Of a DNA stretch of 64,000 bases, positions 1 to 11,398 are shown in pieces. Both the position numbers and the translations under genes were made by a program. Each line of letters begins with the position of its first letter. The first letter of the stretch is position 1. Origin of the DNA: Acephala macrosclerotiorum. Lineage: Eukaryota; Ascomycota; Leotiomycetes; Helotiales; Mollisiaceae. The stretch spans positions 1-64,000 of the forward strand of contig MU119217.1 of the NCBI GenBank assembly GCA_014904845.1, given 5' to 3'. A model generated the notes under the pieces. The model was not told the origin of the DNA and did no database searches. It was given only the letters and a program-made list of their open reading frames with translations.

Positions 1-1037
1 TCATAATTCCATTGTTTATTTACATTTAATGTTTTGGTGTTCTTGGGGATGTGGCCCGTGCGACGCTAAAATTGCCTGCCGTCGTTGAGGGGATACCCTT
101 GCAGCTCCCCTGTCAGTGTGGCGTTTTGGGGTTCTTCCCGAGGCGTGGCTGAAATTACCCCTTTCTAGCATAGTTTTTGGATAGCTCAACGTCACACCAA
201 GCTGTGTGTGGCATCGACCATACATTTTCAGATACAGATTCTCCCTCCCTTGCCAGGCCATTCAACTCCATGACATCAACGGCCGAGGAGCATTCAACCA
301 GGAGAGCTTCAGTCTGCTGCCTCAGCAGATATTGAGCAAAGATCGAGCTCGTTCTATATTTTCTAGAATCTCCTCACTCAGTTGCTCGAATCATATCTAC
401 AGTTACTGCTTTTGTAAAAAAAAAAAAAAAAATTCTTTGAACTGGAGTCTCCAGGCTTTTCACCCTAGAATTCATCCTTTAGATCGTCAAGCGAGCCTCC
501 CTGTCATCCCACAAATGTCATCTTTAAAAAAAAATATTGCTTTCAATACTCTCTGTACTCTTACCTTTGCTCCGCTTTCGAACTCACCTGATCTTCCAAG
601 TGGAATACCTCATTAGGTAGCGAGTTGTAGATCTCTATTAAAGAAACCTCTTTGCGTCCTTCCTGGCCTCCTTATCTTCTCAACTTCTCCCAATCTAGAT
701 AAGATCAACTCTTCCTTCTACAAGCAGCTGACTTCCATCAACGAAAGCCAGCTTCTCACCACACAGCTACCTCCTTACCTATTGGATTTTTGGCCCTTCG
801 TTCGCTCCCCTCAACTTCTTCTACTCAAGCTCCTTCAATCTCGCCCGTCCCAATACCAAGCATACTTTTCCTCAGCTTTACCGCAGGTCTTGATACCTTC
901 AACTCGTCCGGCAGTCCGTTATAGATCCTTTTCAGATTAGGCCCCACCAATTTCAGTTCAAGCTGGTTCCTCCTCAACACCTAGGGGCTTATAGTACGTA
1001 TTTGAACTTTAGCTTTAGAAGGTCGATCATAACACCT
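1..1037. other. Non-coding, pyrimidine-rich upstream region
   Basis: I see no convincing gene here. From about 300 to 1000 the + strand is strongly C/T-rich, with A-runs near 417-432 and 529. This is the usual composition of a fungal promoter plus long 5' leader, and it leads into the gene that starts near 1038. Confidence 0.5.
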
Positions 1038-2411
1038 ATGGCAGAGATCCTCGCAGACCGACAAGCCATATTTGAGTGTATCGACACTCATATCTCAAAG
1101 GATCCGAAGATAGATTTCTACCAGTTGGTACCTTGCAAGTATCGCGCCTACCCGTGGACCTGGCGCCCGCGGCACTATCCAAGGCAATATACCCCATACT
1201 CTAAGAGACGTGTCGACCGGGAGTCGATCCCTCTGCTCCACTCGAACATGGGAGGCTGTCCAAATATTGGATCGGAAGTGTCGCTCACGAATGCAAATTC
1301 CACTCAGTCAATACGAGGAACCTTGGTCGGTTCTATACCCTTACGATCTTTTATTATGGATACATGGATCGCAATTGCATGGAGGCACATTTGCTTGGAA
1401 TTCTCCAAGGTCAATTGCATGCTGAGAACAGCATGGCTCCTGTAATTATCGACGCCATGTCCAGGCGTTGTGGGGAGATGTACATGAGGCGTTAGCTTAT
1501 GTGTGCCTAGTCATTTCCTTAGAAATCCTGCCTGGATCACTCCTAATGCTAACGGTCGACTACCATTATTCTTCGAGCAAGAATGTCGTATTGAATACTT
1601 CCGTGCTCGCCTCAGCGAGGAACCCTGGATTGTAGCATGCTGGCTGTTCAAATGTGTCCCTTATATGCTTCATATTAAATTGATCTACGGAACTTCTCAA
1701 GCCAACAATCCAATGCTTGAGGCTTTGAGGGCGAAGCTGGTTAAGTTCTTTGAGGAGAGGTTCCTACTTCTAGTTGATACTGCGTGCCTCTATCTTATTG
1801 ACCAAGACCTTAAGAAACCTGTGGCTTGGGACAAACACAAGAGAGAAGTGAGCAAGTTCTTCTAGCTCGAAAACACAGCTGATCAATTTTAGGCCCAAAC
1901 GGTCATGCGGAGTCTGGTGCATCATCCAGCATTGGTTGACATTACCCCCGAATTAGATCACCTGCTAGTTTACAGCTCCGACCTCGCCAGCAGCAAGAAC
2001 ATCTGGACTCAAGGAAGAAGCGACCATGGTATCTTTCCCCAGCTTGCCCCAGCTCCAGAAATGCTCCAGTCTACAGCGCCTCAGCCTGCAACTCGCGTTC
2101 CTCTGCCTAGCCGCACCAGTTTTGCAGCCGATCAAAGTCGTGGTAGAGGTACAGCTGCCCTCGGTGAAGTTGGACCGACAAGAATGGTGACTGATCAAGC
2201 TGGAGCCCACCAAAGAGGCGCAGATGTCATCCGAAACCCATGTCCGAACGTCAATGCTACTATGTTGGCCACCAATCGCATTGCACTTAACAATCAAGTC
2301 AACGATGGCGGAAATGTACAGTCGTGGACTTCATTTTCCAATGGCCTGGAATCTTCAACAACGTGTTTTCTTGATCTTATTCGATTGCGGTGTTGGTTCT
2401 CCTTCACTTGA
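1038..2411 (+). CDS. Hypothetical protein, about four exons
   Basis: I do not recognise this protein. The first likely ATG is at 1038. Three blocks in different frames join with consistent phase: a block running to 1479 that includes the peptide KYWIGSVAHECKF and a stretch around EAHLLGILQGQL; a block at 1523-1847 (NPAWITPNANGRL onward); and a block at 1893-2411. The intron at 1480-1522 is 43 bp (GTACAT to CTTAG, phase 2). The intron at 1848-1892 is 45 bp (GTGAGC, branch GCTGATC, TTTTAG, phase 0). The first intron lies somewhere between about 1128 and 1254, but several donor/acceptor pairs fit and I could not choose. The middle part is helical and hydrophobic-rich; the C-terminal part is Pro/Ser/Gly-rich and probably disordered. 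The final exon may also continue through a further intron near 2300-2430. Confidence 0.5.
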
Positions 2412-2660
2412 TCTCGCAGGCTATTTGGGTTGCTCATTCAATGGGTAAATATCTGGCAGGAACTGATCTTGGGAAACTGATGGCAAACCCGAATACACAG
2501 ACCGACTTCCGGTCCTGACCAATGCTTAGCAGAAGACATTAACTTGAAATGAAACCATCCCACAAAGATTCGACATGCGCATGACTTGACTTTGAAATGA
2601 TTACTACCTCAAGCCGCCTGCGGTCCCTATAGGCTTCTTCACTCCGAGCTCCAACTTGGA

Positions 2661-3886
2661 TCATGAATCTCTAGGTTTGATATCTCGTAGCTCTCGCAAT
2701 GTGCAAGCACTACTCAACATCTCCTGCAATAGCCCTGGATAGTCCCAACGAAGAGCCTCAGCAGCCATTCCGGTCAAGCTCGCCTGATCTCCTCGCCCAG
2801 GACGTCCTGGTCCTGTCATATTCTAGTCACGAACTCAGGATCAGCTTTTTGCTCTTCCCCAGGTCCTCTTCTGCAATGAATGATAACTCACGGGCTTCAT
2901 ATTAACATCAAACAACGCAAACCTCTCCCCTTCCCCAAATCGTCTCACATCAACCCTAATCGGCGCCCTAACCCCCAACAGCCTCGCACTCTCAATACAC
3001 TCCCTAACCACCTCTCCATACATCCCATCCCCTTTCACCTCTTCCTCGCTCGCAACCCTCGAATTTGCCGTGACAGCCACAAAACCATTATAGGGCGCAA
3101 CTCCATCCTCATGGTTAAATCTAGTTACAATCGGTAACGCCCAGTAATCTTTACGAGAAAATGAAGGAGGCATAACGGTAACAGTACATTCTTCACCCAA
3201 AAGATATTCTTCTAGCATAATGGTGGGTGAGGTGAGGAATAAGGAGGTGATATGGGACAGTAGTTCTGCCTCGGTGTGGCAGAGCTTCACGCCCGAGCTA
3301 CCACGACCGCGAATAGGTTTTCCCACTATCGGATAGCTTAAATCTAGCTCCTCAAGTGTCCTCTTGAGGTCAAGAGCGGGAGAGGAAATCAAAGTCCAAG
3401 ATTTCGGTAAAGTAAAGCCTCGGGGGCGCAAAAGGGAGTTAACGTATTCTTTATCATCGTAGAATTGGACTAGATTTGGCGGTTGGCCGATTACTCGGAG
3501 TTTGTCTTGGTGTTCGTTAAGGTCTGGGAGGGTCTGAAGAGGGTGAGATGAGAAGAGGATGGTGTTTGCCCAGAGGTGGGTAGCTCCTAGTTTGACAGCG
3601 GAGAGAATTCCAGAGGAGGTGTCGGGGAATGTCCATCCTGTGGAAGAGCGAGGATCTGGTGATGAATTGGGAGTGAGGACTTGGACGTTAGGGAGGGTTT
3701 GGAGAGAGTATGCTATGTCTGCTCCTGAGTCTTGATAGCCTATTAGATGTCAGTTAGAAAGTCGCGGTATATAAGTGGTTACTTCCCCCCTGGTTTCATG
3801 GGCTTGCGGACGCCATTGATAACGGGAGGTTCAATAGCTTGATGAAGCACTGCAACTCTGAGGGGGTTTTGAGTACTAGACGACAT
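2661..3886 (-). CDS. ATP-grasp protein, D-Ala-D-Ala ligase-like (possible splice-donor damage)
   Basis: This gene encodes an ATP-grasp enzyme of the D-alanine-D-alanine ligase fold. In fungi such proteins form an amide or carboxylate-amine ligase family of unknown substrate. Exons are 3886-3787, 3739-2892 and 2822-2661, giving 369 residues. The N-terminal Rossmann-like part reads LRVAVLHQAIEPPVINGV. The ATP-binding core contains GKPIRGRGSSGVKL and MLEEYLLGEECTVTV. The metal-binding end reads FDVNMKPNMTGPGRPGR and is created exactly by splicing the 69-bp intron 2823-2891 (GTGAGT to GACTAG). The other intron is the problem. The frame and the expected motif KPGGYQDSG require a donor at 3786-3785, where the sequence is GG rather than GT, within GGAAGT. 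The only nearby GT (3782) throws the second exon out of frame. The gene may therefore be inactive, or one base may be misread. Confidence 0.8.
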
Positions 3887-4354
3887 TGCTCGAGGGCCAG
3901 TGCTGTTTCTGGATCTCGAGCGAAATGTATCTGAGGGATGACGAGCAGTATTTGGAATCGCTACTCGCCAAGCACCTTTGAAAAAGCGAAGCGATAAGAA
4001 AAGGTGCTCAGCAATTGCATTAATTCCAAGTCAAATGTCCAACAGAACAACGAAACACTGTTGTTTGAGACGGACTAATCGCTAGCTGGAACATCAAGAA
4101 TAAACAAAGTTTAACTTATAGCACTAGAACGCGACGAGAGCGAGAAGTGAAGAACGCAGATGGGGATCGACAGATTTAAATGTCCAACTGCGGATCTAAT
4201 AGCCGATGGAGGCATCCGTTAGTACGGGACCTCATCACATGATTCATACCAACTCACACCCTTGCGGTAATTCATCATGTGTAGTAAAGACTTATATTCA
4301 AAGCATGCCTCTGAACTCCTTTCCATGCCGAACCCATATAAGAAACATACCCCC
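3887..4354. other. Intergenic region between convergent-side ATP-grasp 5' end and ERV46 3' end
   Basis: No open frame of coding character lies here. It should hold the promoter of the ATP-grasp gene (transcribed leftwards from 3886) and the 3' untranslated region of the ERV46 gene, which ends at 4355. Nothing else was seen. Confidence 0.5.
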
Positions 4355-5818
4355 TCACATCGTTTTAGATTGCAGCTTCCTCAGCCGCATGTTGCCCTCG
4401 TACAAGCCTCGGTCCAATGCTGCTGCCACTGTCAATGTACCTCCAATAATTGCACAAAGGCCAGTCAAGAATCCTGTGAAGCTCTTTGATCGCTCTTCTC
4501 TGTTGATGACCTTCATTGGTGAGATATCCTAAGTCTTGTTAGCTGGAGGTCGGATATTGAACCGGTATGCTTACATATGAGAAGAATACTCCTGGGATGC
4601 CGCCACGAGCATGGAGTTTCTCTTTGTGACCCTCAGCAGCATCATCGCCACCACTAAGACTTCTACGGTGGCTGGTGACCGAGTATTGATGTGTCTCAAC
4701 ACTGCCATCATCTTGGTGGCCATAAGTTCCAAGGGCAGGATCGACTCCCAAATTCTTGCCATATGCATTCTTCTCCCATCCCAAAGGCAGATAAGAAGTG
4801 GAGACGACCTTAACAAAGTACATGAAGTTGTAGGCTGGGTCCGCTGTAATTTGCTCAGTATTATCCAAAGGATTGATGTGGTGGTTGGTCCATGGTAGTT
4901 CCTTGGTGCCAAGCTTCTTCACAACTTCCTCTGGAAGCTGTGGTCCAAAACGGAGAGAATGTATCTCGTGTGTGAACACATGGCCGCCTGGCACTGGTGT
5001 GTCAAAGTAGTTGTTCAAGTCGTGAACATGCATGTTGCCGTTGCTGAAACTCCTTCCTGGGGCAATATGGAAGTTACCCACGACCTTATTGACTCGAAGA
5101 CCACCCTCAATTCTGCATCCCTCCTTTCGCTGGGAGTCCAATCGCTCTCCATAGTGCTCGCGCTCGCATTGTTCAACACCATCTCCTCGTCCAAATGCCC
5201 ACGACACACTAGCATAGGCTTCTCGAACTTCGTCGCAAGTATTACAACAACCTTGTTTCTGTGCATTCGCGGGAGGAGTCGCACCATAGCAGCCACCGCA
5301 GTAGTCGGGGTCCAAGTGAGAAGCTTCATCGGAAGGAGAATGTCTGTAAGCAGTCAGCATCTAAATGTTCTTTTAAGAATGTCCGAGACCTACAAGTCCA
5401 AAGACCTCACATCGATGACACGGCCACCCTCTTCTTCTGGCGAAAGTCTAACTTTATTGACACCATGCATAACTCCAGTCTGCTGCTCTCCAGATACATC
5501 CATAACATCGAGTGTGAGGAGCTCGCAAGGAATTTTGGGAAAGGTAATATTCAGATGTATTTCCATCTTTTCACCTGCAAAAAGCATATCAGCAGATGTT
5601 TCTTATATGGTAGAGATTGTCATACTTCGTCCTTTATCCACAATCAGCTCTGGATGCACAACTATCCTTCGGTAGTCTGCCCATTCTCCCCAAGCAAGCC
5701 ATAGAACGATAAGCAACGAAGCTATCGTGACAATTCCACCAGAGGTCGTGCGGACCCTGGCCTCATCTACAGTCTTCGTGAACGCATCGAGGCGTGTAAA
5801 GCGAGATTTCGGAGGCAT
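4355..5818 (-). CDS. ERV46: COPII vesicle cargo receptor subunit Erv46 (ERGIC3 homologue)
   Basis: Erv46 forms a complex with Erv41 that cycles between the ER and Golgi in COPII/COPI vesicles and retrieves escaped ER proteins. Four exons (5818-5626, 5574-5394, 5343-4575, 4528-4355) give 438 residues, the normal family length. All three introns (51, 50 and 46 bp) have canonical ends and matching phase. The start MPPKSRFTRLDAFTKTVDEA is diagnostic. The first membrane segment follows at about residues 24-45. The lumenal domain holds the Cys-rich block DPDYCGGCYGATPP...GCCNTCDEVREAY and the segment FHIAPGRSFSNGNMHVHDL. The second membrane segment, FTGFLTGLCAIIGGTLTV, lies close to the C-terminus, leaving a short basic cytosolic tail (LRKLQSKTM). 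The gene is divergent from MEX67, with 877 bp between the starts. Confidence 0.96.
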
Positions 5819-6695
5819 GATTGCTGATCAGTCGATGTATGCGTGGAGCCGTATTGCTGTAGGTCGCTGGAACTGAGCCTTGCGGCAGTTGGTGAAATGG
5901 CTCTTTAAAGATGCATAAATCGGAAAGAATTGTGATCAATTGACTTTGAAATGAAGGAAAAAGAATCGAATATGCCGAAGGACAAGAGAAATCTCTTTGC
6001 GCCTAAGAGTTATGCTGTCTGCTGTGTGAAGATAATTAATTCTCTTGAGGACAGCTGGCGTTCATCATGCTCGAGAGCCGGCCTGCAGGTACGCGAATCA
6101 CGAATCACAGCTGCGGAGCCTGAGCGAGCGAGCGAGCGAAGACCATTTGGGGCTCTCAGCCTCGGGGCAGTTTCAACATTAGGGAGCCAACAAATTTGTA
6201 GAGTAATTTACATGTAGTCACATTCACGTTCCAGAGCCCATTCATGAGTAATGTCTGTGTCATTAACCAAAATTGATTGGTACATTATTCAGGCAGATGT
6301 GGTCGAGAAACGGATTTTCTGTGTCACGTGCACATTTCTATTGTGCATATGACTCAGCAGTTTGGCGCTACCGGTGCTAGGCGATTTTCTTAGCATTGTC
6401 AGCCTTGCTTCAACCTACGTCCTTGTCGCACTATCTTTGCTCTTCCCTTCCACAACCACCTCTCCGACTCAAAACACCGCTCCCTTGTTCTCTTCGATTC
6501 CGAATCTTCTTTGTGTCTTTAGAAATCAATTGCAACCACTCTTGCGCCACTTCTTTAACAAATACCACCCAATATCTGCGATACATCGTCATCTCGAATG
6601 ATCTGATCGCACCCAACCTACCCCGCCGAGCCCTGGACCTCGACGACACCCAAAACCTACCGACAAACCCTCTCTAGAGGTACGAATACTCCAAG
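5819..6695. promoter_or_regulatory. Divergent promoter region of ERV46 and MEX67
   Basis: An 877-bp gap separates the two divergent start codons. It contains a CACGTG palindrome near 6335 (context GTGTCACGTGCAC), a GAGC-repeat tract near 6120-6140 and, from about 6380, a C/T-rich leader before the MEX67 ATG. No convincing gene is present. Promoter function is inferred from position only. Confidence 0.5.
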
Positions 6696-8905
6696 ATGCT
6701 GCAAAGCGCACCGCGAGCCCCACGGGGTGATTCTCCAAACATCCGAAGCAGAGGCCGTGGCGGCATCCAAAAGCGACGCGCAGGTGCTACCCCAACTCGA
6801 ATCGATAGAGATGGAGACCTGGTTATGGACGCTGCAGCAGCTGGTGAAAAGCGAAGATCTGGAAAGGGTAGAATGGAGCCATCGAAGCCTGCGGGCACCG
6901 GTCGCACGAATTCTGGCCCTGCGCGCGGAGGAAGCATCGCAACTGCAAGAGCCAAGCAGGCTATATTGCGTGGGATCGGAAGAGGGCAGGCGAATGTTTT
7001 GGAGTCCCGAATCACCACCACAGGAAATAGTCTACAAGTCGAAGGACTCAGTTTGAGCAAGGCCGCCAGCAACCCCGACGGTGGTGTCGAGGCCCTCCTA
7101 GGATTCCTGGAACGAAAAGCTAGCGGAATGGATGCCAAGTCGAATAGAGCTGTGAAGATCAAGAAGGTATGTCTCATGCTTTGATCGTAGGGTCACGAGG
7201 TTATCGTTTTTCGCCGTCTCATCATACTCGTGTTCTTACACCACCCAACGCCGAGTCGAGGATCGACATAAAGTATACCACAACGTGATCCGCGATCGAT
7301 TTCAAGGTATAAACCTTGCTAACATCGAAATAGTCATCTTTGAGGGGTGACAAGGTCATAATCACAGCCAGCCCAGAGGACATCGCAGAACTTCAGAAGG
7401 TTGACGGATTCACCTTCGCTGGAACTGTTCTGTCTATCAAACCCAGCGGCTCTCCTCCCGGAAAGGCTGTAGAGCAAAAGGAGGAGCCATCGGCAGCTGC
7501 GCAAGCATTGAAGGACAGATTCCGACAAGTTCTTGCTGGAAGATACGACCCAGACCTCAAGCTATTGAATCTATCGATGCTTGCAGCGGATCCTGGCTTG
7601 ACAGAGGTTTTTGGTGGAACGGACGACACCGCAAAGGTGTTTGTAGCTCTGATGAGAGTTTGTGATGAACTCTTCAAGACCAGAGCTGAAAAGAAGGAAG
7701 CTATCGTCAGTGTCACGCTCGCGAACAACAACCTCGCCAATGTTGGGGATATCAACACGCTCGCCAACAGCTTCCAAGACATCAGAAATATCGACCTCTC
7801 CGGAAACAATCTCGCCGACATGAAGTCCCTCGACGCTTGGCGTTACAAATTCCGCCATCTCGAGAACCTTGTACTCACCGGCAACCCAATCGAAGCACAG
7901 CTAGCGACACTTAAGGAAGAGTTCCTGAAGCGATACCCACATCTCATGCTTCTGAACAACGTACAAGTCAGAACTCCCGAACAACTTGCGGAACTAAAGG
8001 CAAAGGCCGAGGCCGCCTCATCACCACTTCCTATCGCTGGTCCTGACTTCAGAGATGTCGGTCAAGTTGGAGAGACTTTCGTCAGACAGTTCCTGCCTTT
8101 GTACGACACCGATCGATCATCCCTCCTTACACAATTCTACGATTCTCAAACAACTTTCTCTCTATCCATCAACACGAGTACGCCACGAAACCACACGAAC
8201 AGCAAGCCAATTCCACCATGGGCAGACTACATGAAGCACTCTCGCAATCTCGTCAGAATCACGCATCCCGGTACCCGCTTGAACCGATCTTTCAAAGGTG
8301 CCGAGGCCATCAAGGGTCTTTGGGCTTCCTTACCTGCAACCCACCACCCAGACCTCTCACAGACCAACAAATACATCATCGAATGTCACTCACTACCAGG
8401 TCTTGCCGACCCATCTGGTCAGAGTGCCCGCGGTGTCGACGGACTCATCATCACCATTCACGGCGAGTTCGGAGAAGGAAACAGCACTATCGCAGAAAAG
8501 CCAATGCGCTCGTTCTCCCGCACTATCATCCTCGGCCCTGGCATTCCAGGCTTCCAACCCATCAGAGTCATCAGTGATATGCTGGCTCTTCGTGCTTGGA
8601 GTCCTCTTGCACAACCTCAACCCGCTGCCATGCACTCAACGCCTCCTCAACAACATGTCCAAATGGTCATGTCAGAACAACAAAAGCAGGAGGCTATGGC
8701 CATGCAGTTGACGGAAAAGACCGGCATGACTCTCAACTATTCTGCTCTATGCTTGACGGAAACTGGATGGGATCTTGAGAAGGCCTTCGCCGCGTTCACT
8801 GCGAACAAGGTATGTTCTTTCCCATGTTTTAGAACTTAATTTCATGCTAACGATCACCAGGACAAGCTTCCAGCCGACGCATTCCTCGCCAACGTACCAC
8901 GTTAG
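6696..8905 (+). CDS. MEX67: mRNA export receptor Mex67 (NXF1/TAP homologue)
   Basis: Mex67 with Mtr2 carries mRNPs through the nuclear pore. Three exons (6696-7166, 7334-8809, 8861-8905) give 663 residues. The N-terminal about 110 residues are Arg/Gly-rich and probably disordered. Leucine-rich repeats lie at about residues 285-345 (NNNLANVGDINTLANSF and NIDLSGNNLADMKSLDAW). An NTF2-like domain starts near residue 399 (VGETFVRQFLPLYDTDRSSL) and provides the Mtr2 dimer interface. A UBA-like TAP-C domain (residues about 613-663, LTETGWDLEKAFAAF) binds FG nucleoporins; its last 14 codons are supplied by exon 3 and end ANVPR. Intron 1 (7167-7333) is 167 bp, long for this genome; intron 2 (8810-8860) is 51 bp with branch GCTAAC. 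The start MLQSAPRAPRGD is the first ATG of the frame. Confidence 0.96.
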
Positions 8906-9339
8906 GCTCGGAATAACATAACACACCCAACCACATGTCAGAGTCGCCAACAACAACCGTTGTATTGTACGAAATAGAAGGCTGCGAAAAACGAAACGAA
9001 TTGTCTACCACGGAACATCACAAACACCACATTTGCTCATTGTTTATTGCTTCTCACGCTGATCTCATCTTGCTCACCGATCACGCGACTCGCAAACACA
9101 ACATACGAAGGAAGGGGGGAGTCATTGAATACATCGGTCACACACGCACATATTTTGTGCATTTGCACGCACGCGCGCATCTGGAGTTTGCTTTGCATGC
9201 TAGCGTTGGAGTTGGGATGGGGTCTGCTTTTACAACGGTCGATCGCATCACATTAGAGACTACATACGAAAGGGGGGGTTAAATACATGGATGGATGGAG
9301 GGAAAGATAAACGGATAGATTGCGGAAAGTATGGGGAGT

Positions 9340-9484
9340 AAATATGGAGGATGGTCTTTTCGTGCATGCATACGTGTACCGCAGGAAGTCCAGTCCGTGG
9401 ATTTACAGCATAGGGGAGTGGAATGGGAGGATGGTCTTTTCATGCATGCATATGTGCGTTGCAGTTAGTCTAGTCCATGGGTTA
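9340..9484. repeat. Two-copy tandem repeat, about 83-bp spacing
   Basis: Two copies of an approximately 58-bp segment begin with GAGGATGGTCTTTTC at about 9343 and GGAGGATGGTCTTTTC at about 9426. They share GCATGCAT and end near TTTACA/GTTACA. Most differences are transitions (CGTGCATG versus CATGCATG, TACGTG versus TATGTG, CCGTGG versus CCATGG). The second copy has lost CpG sites relative to the first. Confidence 0.7.
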
Positions 9485-10671
9485 CATAGTCGTTGAGATA
9501 TCATGGCATATGGTTTCCACTCCCAAATCTTGACCTTTCTTAAATGTGAATACTGTATTGTGACTTGACTCAACTAGCACTAACTTAAATCTCGAATCTT
9601 GAAATCTTGTAATGCGAGTCTCCTGACACTTTAATTAGAGATGAACAACTTCCTCGCCGAAAGAAACTTCCATGCGACTCTTTAACTTACAAAATGTATG
9701 CTATAGTGAACTCAACCAACCGCCCGTGGAGTGGAAGACGTTTCTCTCATAAAACGACAGCTAAGATGATCTTGAAGTTTACCATAGAAAGGCTACGTAC
9801 GAAGAACGACAGCACTTTCGTTTCTGGATCCAATCTTATCACTAAGACCATCAGAATATGATGCTCATAGGCTACTATGGTCCAGCAATAATCGCATTCA
9901 TGGTCCCGGTACAAAAAGAAAAGAGTAGACAACGGAAATCGAACACTGCTTCATGCAACAGCAGCATCATCTTTTTCATCATCCAAGAAAAACCCATTCT
10001 TACAATATTCCTCCTAAATCTCATTTTATTATAATTATATCTAAGTAACCCTTTGCTTTGACAAAGAGAAAGAGGTGCTTGACAAATAACTGGGTTTTTC
10101 AATATTACAATCCCCAAACTGCCCAAGCCACAGGCCACACCACCTCTCATGACGACCAATAGTCATCCACCTTTCGCCAAGCAAAAACGACAGCTGAAGC
10201 TCGAGCACGTACCATCCTTCGTCTCTGCAGCCTCTTCGATGAAAAGGGGTGGCGGTCTTGGACCGTGGAGAGAAGTGCGCCGTATATATAAGCCACGAAG
10301 AGAAGGTGAACACGCTGCTTTAAGACCCTACCCCCATCCCTTCTCTCTCCCTTCAACTTCTCCTTGATTCCAACCCACGTCGCGATTGCCAACAACAAGG
10401 AAACCTTCCTGTCCATTCTGAAAAAAGACGACTATCCTAGAATATTTATTTAAAACACTCACACCACCCCACACCACCCCACATGATGGATCTCTTTTGA
10501 AACTGTCATAACCTCAAGTTCAAGATCCAGATCCAACGGACAAGATGAAGCCTCGAGATTGATCGGGAGAGAAATTTCCTAGGAAGGCGATGAAGAGGTG
10601 AGCATGACGAGAGCTACTCCTGCCACCCCGGCACCAGGCCTTACCTACGTCAACCCAACTACACTCAAGTT

Positions 10672-10696
10672 TCGAAGAAGAAGAAGAAGAAGAAGA
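10672..10696. repeat. AAG microsatellite
   Basis: A run of about seven GAA/AAG triplets lies in intergenic DNA. It is a simple-sequence tract with no further function visible. Confidence 0.7.
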
Positions 10697-11398
10697 ATCG
10701 CCTTTGATAAGGGTGGGTCTCTGTGGTTCGTTCTCCGCATAGGAGAGGCTCGCTCTCTTGTCAAAGCTTAAGAGGTAGAGGAAAAGTTGGAACATAAAGA
10801 GGAAAAGAGGAGAGGAGATTTATATTTATGTTCAGAGAGCAAGTGACGGTAGAAAAGTGGATTTGCTTGCGAATGTTCCAGATGCTTTCTTCGATTCACC
10901 AGCAAGCAAAATCAGAATTTCTTCTGATGTGGAAAATAGAAGTAGCAGTTGGAATGTAAATCAAGTTCTCCAGGTGTATCGTCAAGTCACAATGAAAGCA
11001 CCAAGTAAACTGCGTATTCCGTAAGCTAAGGACAAAACATAAGTTGTTTTGTACTGGGTATGTGCCTGCAGTATAACTTTATCTTGCGATATTCGCTGGC
11101 TAGCTTCTTTCTGCCTGCCACCTAACCGTGTTGTGCAATACAACGCAGAAAATATATACATATAGAATGAAAAAAGTGTGATATCCTATTAATCGAAATA
11201 ACGGATCCAAATGATGGCCACAAAACAAGAAAACAAAAGTGGTATCATGTCGTATCTCAGCTCGTCGCGGAAAATCTCTTCCTTGCTCCATCCATCACTT
11301 TTTCCAGAACTCTTTCGAATCCCAACTCAAAACCCCGAATCTAGCGTGGCCCATCTTGCATTAACCGCCATGAATAATTGATACAAAGCAGTCACCTA

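Larger units (their letters stand above)
8906..11398. other. Gene-poor intergenic region with simple repeats
   Basis: About 2.5 kb lies between the end of MEX67 and the end of the sulfate permease gene. I found no reading frame of convincing coding character. It holds a two-copy tandem repeat (9340-9484), a strong TATA-like string (GTATATATAAG, about 10284-10294), a GAA/AAG microsatellite (about 10672-10696) and CA/CG dinucleotide-rich stretches near 9140-9180. A 91-codon minus-strand frame at 10795-10520 starts with an ATG, but much of it is the Ser run encoded by the microsatellite, so I do not call it a gene. Confidence 0.45.
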
